This document shows, piece by piece, positions 6,882 to 14,384 of a stretch of DNA of 14,384 nt. The translations under genes were made by a program, and so were the position numbers. The DNA is from JALOPX01 sp041309605. Lineage in GTDB: Bacteria > Krumholzibacteriota > Krumholzibacteriia > Krumholzibacteriales > Krumholzibacteriaceae. The stretch is from positions 1 to 14,384 of the forward strand of contig JBFYZH010000042.1 in assembly GCA_041309605.1 (NCBI GenBank). The letters are read 5' to 3'. The notes under the pieces were generated by a model that worked only from the letters and a program-made list of their open reading frames with translations, did no database searches and was not told where the DNA came from. Position 1 is the first letter of the stretch, and each line of letters opens with the position of its first letter.

Positions 6882-8256
6882 CCGCGCGGTCCTGACCGAA
6901 GGGCCGATCGGAAAGACGCTTTTCGCCCTGACGGTGCCGATGACCGCAGGCATCATCGGCATGATCGCGTTTAATCTCACCGACACCTTTTTTGTCAGCC
7001 GTCTTGGAACGCGCGAACTGGCCGCCATAGGTTTTACATATCCGATAGAGCTGGTGTTGACGAGGTTCGCGCTGGGGCTCAGCGTGGGAGCCGCCTCGGT
7101 CGTGTCCCGGGCCATAGGCAGGGGAAACTGGGAAGAAGTGAAAAGGTTCACGACCGACGGGCTCGCGCTCTCGATCATTTTTGTCGCGATATTCATCGTC
7201 GCCGGATTGTTCACGATGGACAGGGTCTTTGGAATGCTGGGAGCGACCGGCGAAACCATACCCCTTGTGAAACAGTACATGCGCATATGGTACACGGGGT
7301 TGATCTTCGTCGTTTTCCCGATGGTAAGCAACAACGTGATCAGGGCGACCGGCGACACCAGGACCCCGGCCTTGATCATGCTCGGAGCGGTGACGATCAA
7401 CATAGTCCTCGACCCGATCCTTATATTCGGCCTCGGGCCCTTTCCCAGGATGGGGCTTGCGGGGGCCGCGCTCGCAACCGTTATCGCGAGGATGACGATG
7501 TTCGCGATCTCGTTTTATATCGTTTACCACCGCCTGCGATTGATAACCTTCAGGATACCTCCGATGCCGGCGCTGATCGATTCGTGGAAGAAGGTACTTT
7601 ATATCTCCGTTCCCGCCGCGGCCACGAGAATGATCCTTCCACTGAGCCAGGGGATACTGACCTCGATAGTGGCTCTGTCCGGAGTGAAGGCGGTGGCCTC
7701 GTTCGGCGTGGCGCTGAAGATCGAGATGTTCTCTTTTACCGCCGTCATGGCCCTTTCATCGGTGCTCGCCGCGTTCGTCGGGCAGAATTGGGGGGCGGGA
7801 AGGTTCGACAGGATGAGGAGGGCGATAAGTATCGGCAACAGGTTCGCGTTCATGTGCGGGCTTGGATTTTTCGCGGTGTTCGCGCTGCTGGGCAGGCCGC
7901 TGGCGACGATCTTCTCCAGGGATCCGGACGTCGTATCGAGCATCGTGCTTTACATGTGCATAGTTCCCGCGTCATACTTCATGCAGGGGATCCTGTTCAT
8001 GGTGACGGGCAACCTTAACGTGCTGAACAGGCCCTACCACGCGGCGGCCCTCGGAATCGGACAGGCATTCGTCCTGACGGTGCCGCTCGCGTACATCGGC
8101 AGGGCCCTGTACGGGTTGCCGGGGATCTTCGCGGGAGTAGCGGTTTCGTACCTTGTTGCGGGGGCGGTCTCGCACAAGCTCCTGTGGCGCCAGGTCGACG
8201 CGGTGGAAAAGGAAACCACCGGGCTCGCCGCGGAAACGGCGGTAATCGTCGAATAG
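6859..8256 (+). CDS. MATE family multidrug/metabolite efflux transporter
   Basis: This 465-residue, very hydrophobic protein has about 12 predicted membrane helices in two similar halves. This matches the MATE fold, in which Na+- or H+-driven antiport exports cationic or other compounds across the inner membrane. Diagnostic segments are NLTDTFFVSRLG in the first helices, IRATGDTRTPAL near residue 160, NIVLDPILIFGLG and GLAGAALATVIAR, and VGQNWGAGRFDR in the second half. The C-terminal tail from about residue 447 is hydrophilic and unremarkable. The substrate cannot be read from sequence. The start is GTG 6859, inside the methyltransferase gene. An AGGAAGG element lies 12 nt upstream, and the first in-frame hydrophobic segment begins soon after. 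The overlap suggests coupled translation. The lipoprotein gene follows after about 68 nt. Confidence 0.95.
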   Translation: MTHLKNRNRAVLTEGPIGKTLFALTVPMTAGIIGMIAFNLTDTFFVSRLGTRELAAIGFTYPIELVLTRFALGLSVGAASVVSRAIGRGNWEEVKRFTTDGLALSIIFVAIFIVAGLFTMDRVFGMLGATGETIPLVKQYMRIWYTGLIFVVFPMVSNNVIRATGDTRTPALIMLGAVTINIVLDPILIFGLGPFPRMGLAGAALATVIARMTMFAISFYIVYHRLRLITFRIPPMPALIDSWKKVLYISVPAAATRMILPLSQGILTSIVALSGVKAVASFGVALKIEMFSFTAVMALSSVLAAFVGQNWGAGRFDRMRRAISIGNRFAFMCGLGFFAVFALLGRPLATIFSRDPDVVSSIVLYMCIVPASYFMQGILFMVTGNLNVLNRPYHAAALGIGQAFVLTVPLAYIGRALYGLPGIFAGVAVSYLVAGAVSHKLLWRQVDAVEKETTGLAAETAVIVE

Positions 8257-8314
8257 GGGGAGGATGCCATATCCCCGGAAGATCCGGCGGCTTGCGGCGT
8301 TTCGGAAGGATTAT

Positions 8315-8320
8315 GGAGGA
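8315..8320 (+). promoter_or_regulatory. Ribosome binding site that decides the lipoprotein start
   Basis: GGAGGA lies 4 nt before ATG 8325. It overlaps the alternative in-frame ATG at 8313, so 8325 is preferred. Starting at 8325 also gives a standard lipoprotein signal peptide beginning MKRTRIRI. Confidence 0.5.
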
Positions 8321-8324
8321 CGAG

Positions 8325-9146
8325 ATGAAAAGAACGAGGATAAGAATCGCGGCGCCGCTCCTGGTCGCGGCGTTCCTGATGGCGTGGATCGCCTCCGGAT
8401 GCGGCCGGGAAGCGGACAGCGAAAAAGAGAAACAGCTTTCGACGGGAGATGACATGAAAATTGTCTTTCTTCATCACAGCACCGGAAAGGTCGTCTGGGA
8501 CGGCGGAGTGAAAAAGTGGTTCAAGGACAACGGCAGGAACGGCGGGGGAAAATACGACATTTCGGAGATGGATTTCCCCGGGGAAAAACCCTACGGCTGG
8601 AACAACTATCCATACGACTACTGGAACATCTGGGTGAGGAACGCGGGCCCGGGGAAATACATGGGCGAACCGACCCTGGAGATATTGACGAAAAAATACG
8701 ACATGATCGTATTCAAGCATTGCTTCCCGGTAAGCGAGATACTGCCCGATACGGGCAACCCTGACATTGCCTCGAGCGAAAAAAGGATCGAAAACTACAG
8801 GCTGCAGTACGGGGCTTTGAGGGAAAAGATGCGGTCGTTCCCGGAAACGAAGTTTCTCGTCTGGACCGGCGCGGCCCTGGTGCGTCAGCGCTCCGATGAG
8901 CGGCAGGGGGCGGCGGCGAAGGAGTTTGCCGGGTGGGTCATCGAGGAATGGGACGAGCCGGGCGACAACATATTCGTCTGGGACTTCTTCGCTCTGGAGA
9001 CGGAGGGTGGGATTTTCCTGCAGGACCGGTACGCGGAAAGCGAAACGAATTCCCATCCGAACAAATCGTTCGCGCAAAAAGCGGCGCCGCTCATGTGCCG
9101 AAGGATAGTCGATGTGATCGAGGGACGCGGCGACGCGCCGCGATGA
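8325..9146 (+). CDS. Putative secreted lipoprotein with SGNH-hydrolase-like features
   Basis: From ATG 8325 the product is 273 residues. The N-terminus has arginines and lysine, then a hydrophobic core (PLLVAAFLMAWIA) and a lipobox ending SGC, so Cys26 should be lipidated. The mature part opens with a strand and the motif FLHHSTGK (H50, H51, S52). A middle motif, FKHCFPVSEI (131-139), follows. Near the end are VWDFFAL (D220) and TNSHPNKSFAQKAA (H244). The first-strand serine and the late HPN block resemble blocks I and V of SGNH/GDSL hydrolases, but the usual GDS is absent and the Asp of DxxHPN is Thr241. The N-terminal half is rich in Trp, Tyr and Gly. I cannot assign a substrate or a named family with certainty. 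The gene is last in the plus-strand cluster and converges on ligA. Confidence 0.75.
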   Translation: MKRTRIRIAAPLLVAAFLMAWIASGCGREADSEKEKQLSTGDDMKIVFLHHSTGKVVWDGGVKKWFKDNGRNGGGKYDISEMDFPGEKPYGWNNYPYDYWNIWVRNAGPGKYMGEPTLEILTKKYDMIVFKHCFPVSEILPDTGNPDIASSEKRIENYRLQYGALREKMRSFPETKFLVWTGAALVRQRSDERQGAAAKEFAGWVIEEWDEPGDNIFVWDFFALETEGGIFLQDRYAESETNSHPNKSFAQKAAPLMCRRIVDVIEGRGDAPR

Positions 9147-11162
9147 TCATTTCCGGCCGGCGAGCCTTAGAAATTCATCCTCGGTGAGGATATCCAGGCC
9201 AAGTTTCACGGCCTTGTCGTATTTCGAGCCGGGATCCGCGCCGGCCACGACGCACCCGGTATTTTTACCGACGCTCGAACTGACGCCTCCGCCGAGATCC
9301 TGTACGATCCTTTTTGCCTCGGCGCGGGTCAGCTTCTCAAGCGTGCCCGTGAAGACGAAGGTCCTGCCTTCGAAGGGGCGCGGCCCCGCCGGGGAATCGG
9401 GCGGAGCAGGGACGACGCCCAGGGCCGACATCTCGCGGATGACGCGCATGTTTCTCTCTTCGCCGAAGAAGCCCGAGACCGAACCGGCCACCTCGGGGCC
9501 TATGTCCCTGACGGCCGTCAACTCGTCCATCGTGGCGGCGGCGAGCCGGTCGATCGATCCGAACTTCGCAGCGAGGATGCGAGCGACATGTTCGCCGACG
9601 TTGCGGATGCCGAGGGCGAATATGAATTTATCGAGAGGCTTTCTTTTCGACGCTTCAATGGCCGCGAGAAGGTTTTCGGCCGACTTGTCGGCGAAACGTT
9701 CGAGGCCGAGAAGATTCTCCCTGGTCAGGCGGAACAGATCCGCGAAATCCGATATCAGCCCGTGGTCGACGAGCAGTTCAACGTTCTTTTCCCCGAGGCC
9801 CTCGATGTCGAGCGCGTCCCGCGACGCGAAATGCTCCATGCCCCTTTTGAGCTGCATGGGGCAGGAGATTCCGCCGGTGCAGTAATGGTTCGCCCCCTCT
9901 TCCTCGACCGCCGAACCGCAAACCGGGCATGTGGAAGGCATCGAGAAAGGTTTTTCGCGCCGCTTTTCCCCGGCGGGTCCTGACGGGACCCTTTCGACCA
10001 CGGCCGGAATGACGTCCCCGGCGCGTTCTATCCTCACCATGTCCCCTCTGCGGATATCCTTCCTGGCGACCTCGCCGGCGTTGTGAAGCGTGGCCCTGCT
10101 CACCGTCACCCCTCCGACGTCCACCGGGCGAAGGAGGGCGACGGGAGTCAGTTTTCCCGTCCTTCCGACCTGGACGGCGATCTCCTCCACGGTGGTTATC
10201 TCCCGCCGGGGCTGAAATTTCAGCGCGAGCGCCCATCGCGGCGAACGGGTCTTCATCCCCGCCGCGGCGCGGTCCCTTCTGGAGTCGACCTGGATGACGA
10301 CCCCGTCGATCTCGAAGGGCAGCGAATCGCGCGCTTCGGCGAGATTCGAATGGAATCGTATGGCTTCCCCGATGCCGGGGCACTTTTGCCAGTGCGCATC
10401 GACGAGGAATCCCCATCCGCCGAGCAGGGCGAGCTCTTCAGAGTGCGAAGCCGGGAGGCCGGCGCCCTCGGCGGTCATTATCTCGTACGCATAGAAAGCG
10501 AGGGGACGCGAGGCGGTGATCCTGGAATCGAGCTGCCTGAGCGACCCGGCGGCGGCGTTTCGCGGGTTGGCGAAAACGCCTTCTCCGCGTTCGGTCATCC
10601 TCCTGTTTAGTTCCCTGAAGCCGGCCAGCGTCATCAGGGTTTCGCCGCGTATGGATACGAGAGCGGGGAGGCCCCGGCCGCGAAGCCTCAATGGAACGGA
10701 TTTGATCGTGCGCAGGTTGGGCGTCACATCCTCTCCGGTCGTTCCGTTGCCGCGGGTCGAGGCCGACGCGAGGACTCCGTCCCTGAAGACCAACTCGACC
10801 GAAAGCCCGTCAAACTTCGGTTCGGCCGTGTATTGAATGGTTTCCTTCTCGAGGATCTTCCTGAGCCTCGCGTCGAATTCCAGGGCGGCTTCGGGTTCGG
10901 TCGTCGAATCGAGGCTGAGCATGGGCATGAGATGGTCGACTCCCGGCAGGGAACTTCTCGGCTCCGCGCCCACACGCATTGTGGGCGAATCGGGGGTGGC
11001 GAGGACGGGAAAAAGCTCCTCTATTCTCTCGAGTTCCTGTCGCAGGGCGTCGTAAGCCGTGTCGGAAATAACGGGGGAATCCTCGACGTAATACAGGTGA
11101 TCGTGACGATCGATCTCCGCGTGAAGTTCTTTCGCGCGACGCGCAGCCGCATCGAAATCCAT
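9147..11162 (-). CDS. ligA: NAD-dependent DNA ligase LigA
   Basis: LigA seals nicks in duplex DNA using NAD+ during replication and repair. The 671-residue protein is full length for the family and shows every domain in order. The Ia domain has the NMN-contacting HDHLYYVEDSP (about 20-30). The adenylation domain has KFDG with nucleophile Lys116, then STRGNGTTGEDVT, SIRGE, FANPRNAAAGSLRQ, EIDGVVIQVD and KF. An OB fold includes AGDVIPAVVE. A Cys4 zinc finger uses C412, C415, C428 and C434. Helix-hairpin-helix repeats follow, and a C-terminal BRCT domain runs from about residue 592 (FVFTGTLEKLTR, VVAGADPGSKYDKA). ATG 11162 fits the conserved N-terminus; the ribosome site is only a weak GGGCGGCGG. 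The gene lies 58 nt after the GH57/DUF3536 gene on the same strand, so it may be read from that cluster. Confidence 0.98.
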   Translation of the reverse strand: MDFDAAARRAKELHAEIDRHDHLYYVEDSPVISDTAYDALRQELERIEELFPVLATPDSPTMRVGAEPRSSLPGVDHLMPMLSLDSTTEPEAALEFDARLRKILEKETIQYTAEPKFDGLSVELVFRDGVLASASTRGNGTTGEDVTPNLRTIKSVPLRLRGRGLPALVSIRGETLMTLAGFRELNRRMTERGEGVFANPRNAAAGSLRQLDSRITASRPLAFYAYEIMTAEGAGLPASHSEELALLGGWGFLVDAHWQKCPGIGEAIRFHSNLAEARDSLPFEIDGVVIQVDSRRDRAAAGMKTRSPRWALALKFQPRREITTVEEIAVQVGRTGKLTPVALLRPVDVGGVTVSRATLHNAGEVARKDIRRGDMVRIERAGDVIPAVVERVPSGPAGEKRREKPFSMPSTCPVCGSAVEEEGANHYCTGGISCPMQLKRGMEHFASRDALDIEGLGEKNVELLVDHGLISDFADLFRLTRENLLGLERFADKSAENLLAAIEASKRKPLDKFIFALGIRNVGEHVARILAAKFGSIDRLAAATMDELTAVRDIGPEVAGSVSGFFGEERNMRVIREMSALGVVPAPPDSPAGPRPFEGRTFVFTGTLEKLTRAEAKRIVQDLGGGVSSSVGKNTGCVVAGADPGSKYDKAVKLGLDILTEDEFLRLAGRK

Positions 11163-11220
11163 AAACCGCCGCCCTGTTCAATGTGCCGTGTTAGTTCCGC
11201 GACCGGTCACAACGGAAGGA

Positions 11221-13779
11221 TTATACAATGTCATCGGAGTATTTTGGAAGACGTTCCTGCCACTGGTCCGTATTGAAATTGAACCGCCGCGCAAGCCGCA
11301 GCAGGCTGTCGACGGCCTCCACCGAGTCCCAATCGATCGGTGAGCTTTGTTTCAAGGCCAGGATCGCCTCTTCGCCGCGTGTCTCCATGATATTGAAGAG
11401 CTCGTTCTGGATTTCGTGCTGCCTCATTTCGATCCCTATCCCGTAACTGTACTCGGCGAAGACGTGGAGATGATCGCAGATATCGGCGCTGAGGCCTTCC
11501 CTGAGCCTGTGGAGTTTTTCCAGAAAGAATTCGGCGAAAAGCGCCGCTATCCCGGTGCTGTCTATCTTCACCCCGTAATATCCCGCCTCGGAGATGACCC
11601 CGTGGATGCCGCCCAGGCTTGTGTTGTCCAGGCTCCTTTCCCACTTGCCCACCTCTTCCCTCAGCCGTTCGGCGAGAACCGCTCTCGCCGGGACGAGAAG
11701 ACTTTCCGGCATTGCGAGGGAGGTTTCGCTGAAGAATCGCAGGAGATCGCGGTTCTCCAGGTAAATATCGTTGAATTGCCCCAGTACCGCGGCGGTCTGC
11801 CGGAAGGCGAGCTTTTCGAGGATGATCTCCTTGTCTTCTCGCAGCAAATCGCGGATCGAGAAGACGCGGCCTCCGAAATGATCGGTGGCGGACCTGAGCA
11901 CCGCAGCGCGCTCGATATCGGGCGGCATCGTCCCGAACCGCTCCTTCGCCCTTTCGTAGTCATCGAGCGAGAAAAAATCCCTTATGAAGCATGTCACCTT
12001 CGAAGGTTCGCCGAGAGTGACGAGATACTGGTATTCGCGCCGCGCGAGGGTCGAGTAGTCGGTCATCGCGAAGCGGCCGAGACGGATGCTCGTTTTTCCC
12101 AGTTCGACGGACAGCGAATCGAGGTCGTCGAAAAGATGGCCGAACGAAGCAGGAGATGCCTCGCGGCTGTCGAGACACAAGGCGAGCGCGTGCTGGCCGG
12201 CGAGGAAAGACGGTTCTACCGACGAAAATTTTTTCGAGGCGAGATAGAGCGTTTTGCCCGTCCCCTGGGCGGGGATATTGCTCCTGGCCTCGTCGAGAGT
12301 GCCGAGGAAAGAGGTTTCGAGCCACCCCACGTCGACCGAACCGGCGAGTTCGACGGCCCTTGCGGCGTATTCCATGAGCTTGACGGTCTCGATGCCGGAG
12401 ATATCGCTGAAAAACCAGCCGCAGGAGGTGTACATCAGAAGCGCGTTCCGCTGCGATTCGAGGAGCGAGGCGGCCGTCGACAGCTCCTCGTCCGAAAGGG
12501 GCCGGGAGGCCCGGTCTCTTATAAACGAGGCGCGTTCCCGCACCCTCGCAGACGTGCCGGCCGAAGGACGATTTCCGGCGACCGCGATGTATTCGTCCCT
12601 GGTTTTCCATGGATCCACAAGAAGCCTTCCGGCTTCGGATTCGAATACGACGGCGAGGCCGTCGCGCAGTGAATCCAATCCCCGCCGTAGGGGATCGCGC
12701 CATTTCTGGTTCCAGCCGGCGGCGGCGCCGGTGCTGCACCCGCAGTCCTCTTTCCAGCGGCCCACTCCGTGCGAGCACGACCAGGCGGTGCCTTCCCCCT
12801 TTTCGCCCTGTTTTATCTGGACTTCGAAAACGGGCTCGTGAGAATCGAGATACGCCCCGAAATTGGTGAGGGTGAAACCATGGGCGTCGGCGGCCTTGTC
12901 GATGAGGTAGGCCAGCGCCATGTCGCCGAAAGGTTCGTGATGGCCGTATATCTCGCCGTCCGTGGCGACAGTCACGAGGTCTCCCCCGCATCTTGCGAAC
13001 CCGGCGTCAAGCGAATCGGCGAGCTTGTCCCCGCTCGAAAGAAGATGATTGAAACTCACGTCGGTGGAGAGGGGCGCGTCATAGAAAAAGATGTCGATGA
13101 AGCGGTCCCTGCGCCGTTTTCCCTTGTGCCGGGCGCCGAAACACCTGTACGGCATGCCGCAGGGAATGCGGCCGTCGCCCGCGTTCTTCCATCCGGCCTC
13201 GCCGCCGATCGGGCGGAGCCTGTCCGCCTGGAAGGGCGAAAGAATGAGGAACCTGAACCCGTGATCCATGAGCAGTTCGAGGGTCGGTTCGTTGATGGCC
13301 GTCTCGGCCAGCCAGATTCCCTCGGGCCTTCTGCCGAACCGGCGTTCGAAATCGTGAACGCCCCACAGGATCTGCGTCTTCTGGTCGCGCCTGCCGGCAA
13401 GCGGCATTATGACGTGGTTGTAGACCTGCGCGATCGCGTTGCCGTGGCCGTTGTTGCGGGCGGCGCTCGCCCTGTCGGCGTCCACTATCTGCGAGTGAAG
13501 GTCCGGATATTTTTCCTCGATCCATGAAAGCAGGGTGGGGCCGAAGTTGAAACTGATCGATTCGTAATTGTTGACCAGTTTCAGAACGCGGCCGAATCCA
13601 TCGAGGCGCCTCGAACGCGCGTTGGGAAGGTAGCATTCCAGGCATATCCTCTCGTTCCAGTCGTGGTAGGGGGCGGCGCTCTCCTGCCTGTCGATCCGGC
13701 CCGTCCACGGGTTCTCCCGCGGGGGCTGGTAAAAATGACCGTGAATTATCACGTACCGTTTCTGACTGGTGTCACCCAT
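11221..13779 (-). CDS. Glycoside hydrolase family 57 protein with DUF3536 C-terminal region
   Basis: This is an 852-residue cytosolic-type protein with no signal peptide. The N-terminal GH57 barrel (about 1-300) shows the family's conserved regions: HGHFYQPPREN at the N-terminus (H13, H15), SFNFGPTLLSWIE near 76-88, GIWLAE with candidate nucleophile Glu159, and VATDGEIYGHHEPFG with candidate acid/base Asp274. Residues from about 340 onward form a long, mostly helical segment corresponding to DUF3536, including TSCGWFFSDISGIE near residue 450. GH57 enzymes act on alpha-1,4/1,6-glucans. The DUF3536 branch has no reaction that I can state with confidence; an amylase or glucan-modifying role is inferred. 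The gene begins 15 nt after the stop of a GH57 branching enzyme, so the two are surely cotranscribed, and this supports an alpha-glucan role. The ATG is preceded by AGGT and GGTGA elements. Confidence 0.92.
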   Translation of the reverse strand: MGDTSQKRYVIIHGHFYQPPRENPWTGRIDRQESAAPYHDWNERICLECYLPNARSRRLDGFGRVLKLVNNYESISFNFGPTLLSWIEEKYPDLHSQIVDADRASAARNNGHGNAIAQVYNHVIMPLAGRRDQKTQILWGVHDFERRFGRRPEGIWLAETAINEPTLELLMDHGFRFLILSPFQADRLRPIGGEAGWKNAGDGRIPCGMPYRCFGARHKGKRRRDRFIDIFFYDAPLSTDVSFNHLLSSGDKLADSLDAGFARCGGDLVTVATDGEIYGHHEPFGDMALAYLIDKAADAHGFTLTNFGAYLDSHEPVFEVQIKQGEKGEGTAWSCSHGVGRWKEDCGCSTGAAAGWNQKWRDPLRRGLDSLRDGLAVVFESEAGRLLVDPWKTRDEYIAVAGNRPSAGTSARVRERASFIRDRASRPLSDEELSTAASLLESQRNALLMYTSCGWFFSDISGIETVKLMEYAARAVELAGSVDVGWLETSFLGTLDEARSNIPAQGTGKTLYLASKKFSSVEPSFLAGQHALALCLDSREASPASFGHLFDDLDSLSVELGKTSIRLGRFAMTDYSTLARREYQYLVTLGEPSKVTCFIRDFFSLDDYERAKERFGTMPPDIERAAVLRSATDHFGGRVFSIRDLLREDKEIILEKLAFRQTAAVLGQFNDIYLENRDLLRFFSETSLAMPESLLVPARAVLAERLREEVGKWERSLDNTSLGGIHGVISEAGYYGVKIDSTGIAALFAEFFLEKLHRLREGLSADICDHLHVFAEYSYGIGIEMRQHEIQNELFNIMETRGEEAILALKQSSPIDWDSVEAVDSLLRLARRFNFNTDQWQERLPKYSDDIV

Positions 13780-13794
13780 CGTATCACCGGACCT

Positions 13795-14384
13795 TCAGGC
13801 GTAGATGCTGTAATCGAGGTCTGGGAATATGTTGTCCCTGCTCTCCACTTCCTTGAGCCACGTGTCGTTGACCTGCGACGACAGGATATCGCGGTAGAGC
13901 CTGTCGAACCGGCCGACATGGTCCTTGGTCCTCTTGTGAGCGTATTCGACCATCGTTCCGGTTTTCATGATGAAGGCCCAGTCGCTGCTCTGGGCGAGGA
14001 GCAGTTCCCTCGCGGCCTGGTTGAGCGCCCGGCGCAGGAGAGCGTCCGGGTTCGGGAACCGGCGGGCGAGTTCGACCATCCTGTCGGACATGATATGAAG
14101 ATGCCGATATATCCAGTCGTTGCTTCCTTCGAGCCAGAATTCGTTGTACCCCTTGTACCCCCATGACGACATCGACGGCTGCACGACCTGGAGTCTGGGG
14201 TGCCGCTGCAGGTATTCGGAGGGAGTGATCGGGATGATCGTTTCCTGGTCGAAATGCAGCTTTCTCAGGAGAAATTCGATCCACTCCGGACCCTCGAACC
14301 ACCAGTGGCCGAAAAGCTCGGCGTCGTAGGGGGAGACTATTATAGGTTTGATGCCGAGAAGCCCGTTGAGGTGCTCGACCTGCT
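13795..14384 (-). CDS. GH57 1,4-alpha-glucan branching enzyme, C-terminal part (DUF1957; partial)
   Basis: The reading frame enters from the window edge and ends at TGA 13797-13795, giving 195 visible residues. SPYDAELFGHWWFEGPEW near the edge is the conserved GH57 segment carrying the catalytic Asp (codon 14325-14323). The rest, including TPSEYLQRHP, SSWGYKGYNEFWLEGSNDW and LLLAQSSDWAFIM, is the DUF1957 helical C-terminal domain of GH57 branching enzymes. These transfer alpha-1,4-glucan segments into 1,6 branches during glycogen synthesis. The N-terminal barrel, including the nucleophile Glu and the start codon, lies outside the window, so intactness upstream cannot be judged. An internal Met can mimic a start at 14184, but the open frame and the conserved catalytic segment upstream of it show that the gene continues. 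The downstream GH57/DUF3536 gene starts 15 nt later. Confidence 0.92.
   Translation of the reverse strand, partial: QVEHLNGLLGIKPIIVSPYDAELFGHWWFEGPEWIEFLLRKLHFDQETIIPITPSEYLQRHPRLQVVQPSMSSWGYKGYNEFWLEGSNDWIYRHLHIMSDRMVELARRFPNPDALLRRALNQAARELLLAQSSDWAFIMKTGTMVEYAHKRTKDHVGRFDRLYRDILSSQVNDTWLKEVESRDNIFPDLDYSIYA

Noticed and set aside
6264..7403. 379-residue minus-strand open frame across the methyltransferase and MATE genes.
   Set aside because: It spans two genes with strong motifs on the other strand and is a GC-rich shadow frame.
8184..8324. Upstream extension of the lipoprotein frame to ATG 8184.
   Set aside because: It would overlap the MATE gene by 73 nt, would bury the lipoprotein signal peptide, and is Arg/Gly-rich antisense-like sequence.
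11347..12672. 441-residue plus-strand open frame inside the GH57/DUF3536 gene.
   Set aside because: The minus-strand GH57 gene is continuous and conserved here; the plus frame has only low-complexity Arg/Glu-rich composition.
1..14384. CRISPR arrays, insertion sequences, tRNA/rRNA genes, phage or defence modules.
   Set aside because: I saw no regular direct repeats, transposase or integrase motifs, cloverleaf-like segments or defence-domain proteins.

Overview
The window is a GC-rich bacterial chromosomal segment with eight genes (one cut at each edge) and one likely decayed gene. A lipobox protein, a signal-peptide-bearing membrane sensor kinase and a possible pseudopilin remnant point to a Gram-negative or diderm bacterium. 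The genes freely use Arg AGG and Ile ATA codons although the DNA is GC-rich. Together with a DUF3536-type GH57 enzyme beside a GH57 branching enzyme, this would fit a deltaproteobacterium or an uncultured FCB-type lineage, but the sequence alone does not settle the phylum.

Layout. Positions 1-3198 (minus) hold most of a very large periplasmic-sensing hybrid histidine kinase: a two-component-regulator propeller, a Y_Y_Y domain, one membrane helix, the kinase core, and the start of a receiver domain cut by the window edge. Positions 3199-3736 are a divergent intergenic region. It carries a good sigma70-type promoter facing each way and, between them, what looks like the frameshifted C-terminal remnant of a type IV pilin or pseudopilin-like gene. 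Positions 3737-9146 (plus) hold five closely packed genes that look like one operon: a YibQ-type divergent polysaccharide deacetylase, pdxJ (vitamin B6 synthesis), a THUMP-domain 23S rRNA methyltransferase, a MATE efflux transporter and an unusual SGNH-like lipoprotein. Two junctions overlap. Positions 14384-9147 (minus) hold a second cluster: the C-terminal part of a GH57 alpha-glucan branching enzyme, a GH57/DUF3536 protein and ligA (NAD-dependent DNA ligase). The lipoprotein and ligA converge with stop codons that touch.

How the genes fit together. The two GH57 proteins are a plausible alpha-glucan (glycogen or maltodextrin) metabolism pair, with ligA transcribed behind them. The plus-strand operon is mostly housekeeping and envelope genes with no single obvious pathway. 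I found no CRISPR array, insertion sequence, tRNA/rRNA gene, riboswitch or convincing terminator. I also found no multi-gene system that I could honestly call new. The points most worth a second look are the pseudopilin remnant between the divergent promoters, the HHST...SHPN lipoprotein, and the propeller-sensor kinase.
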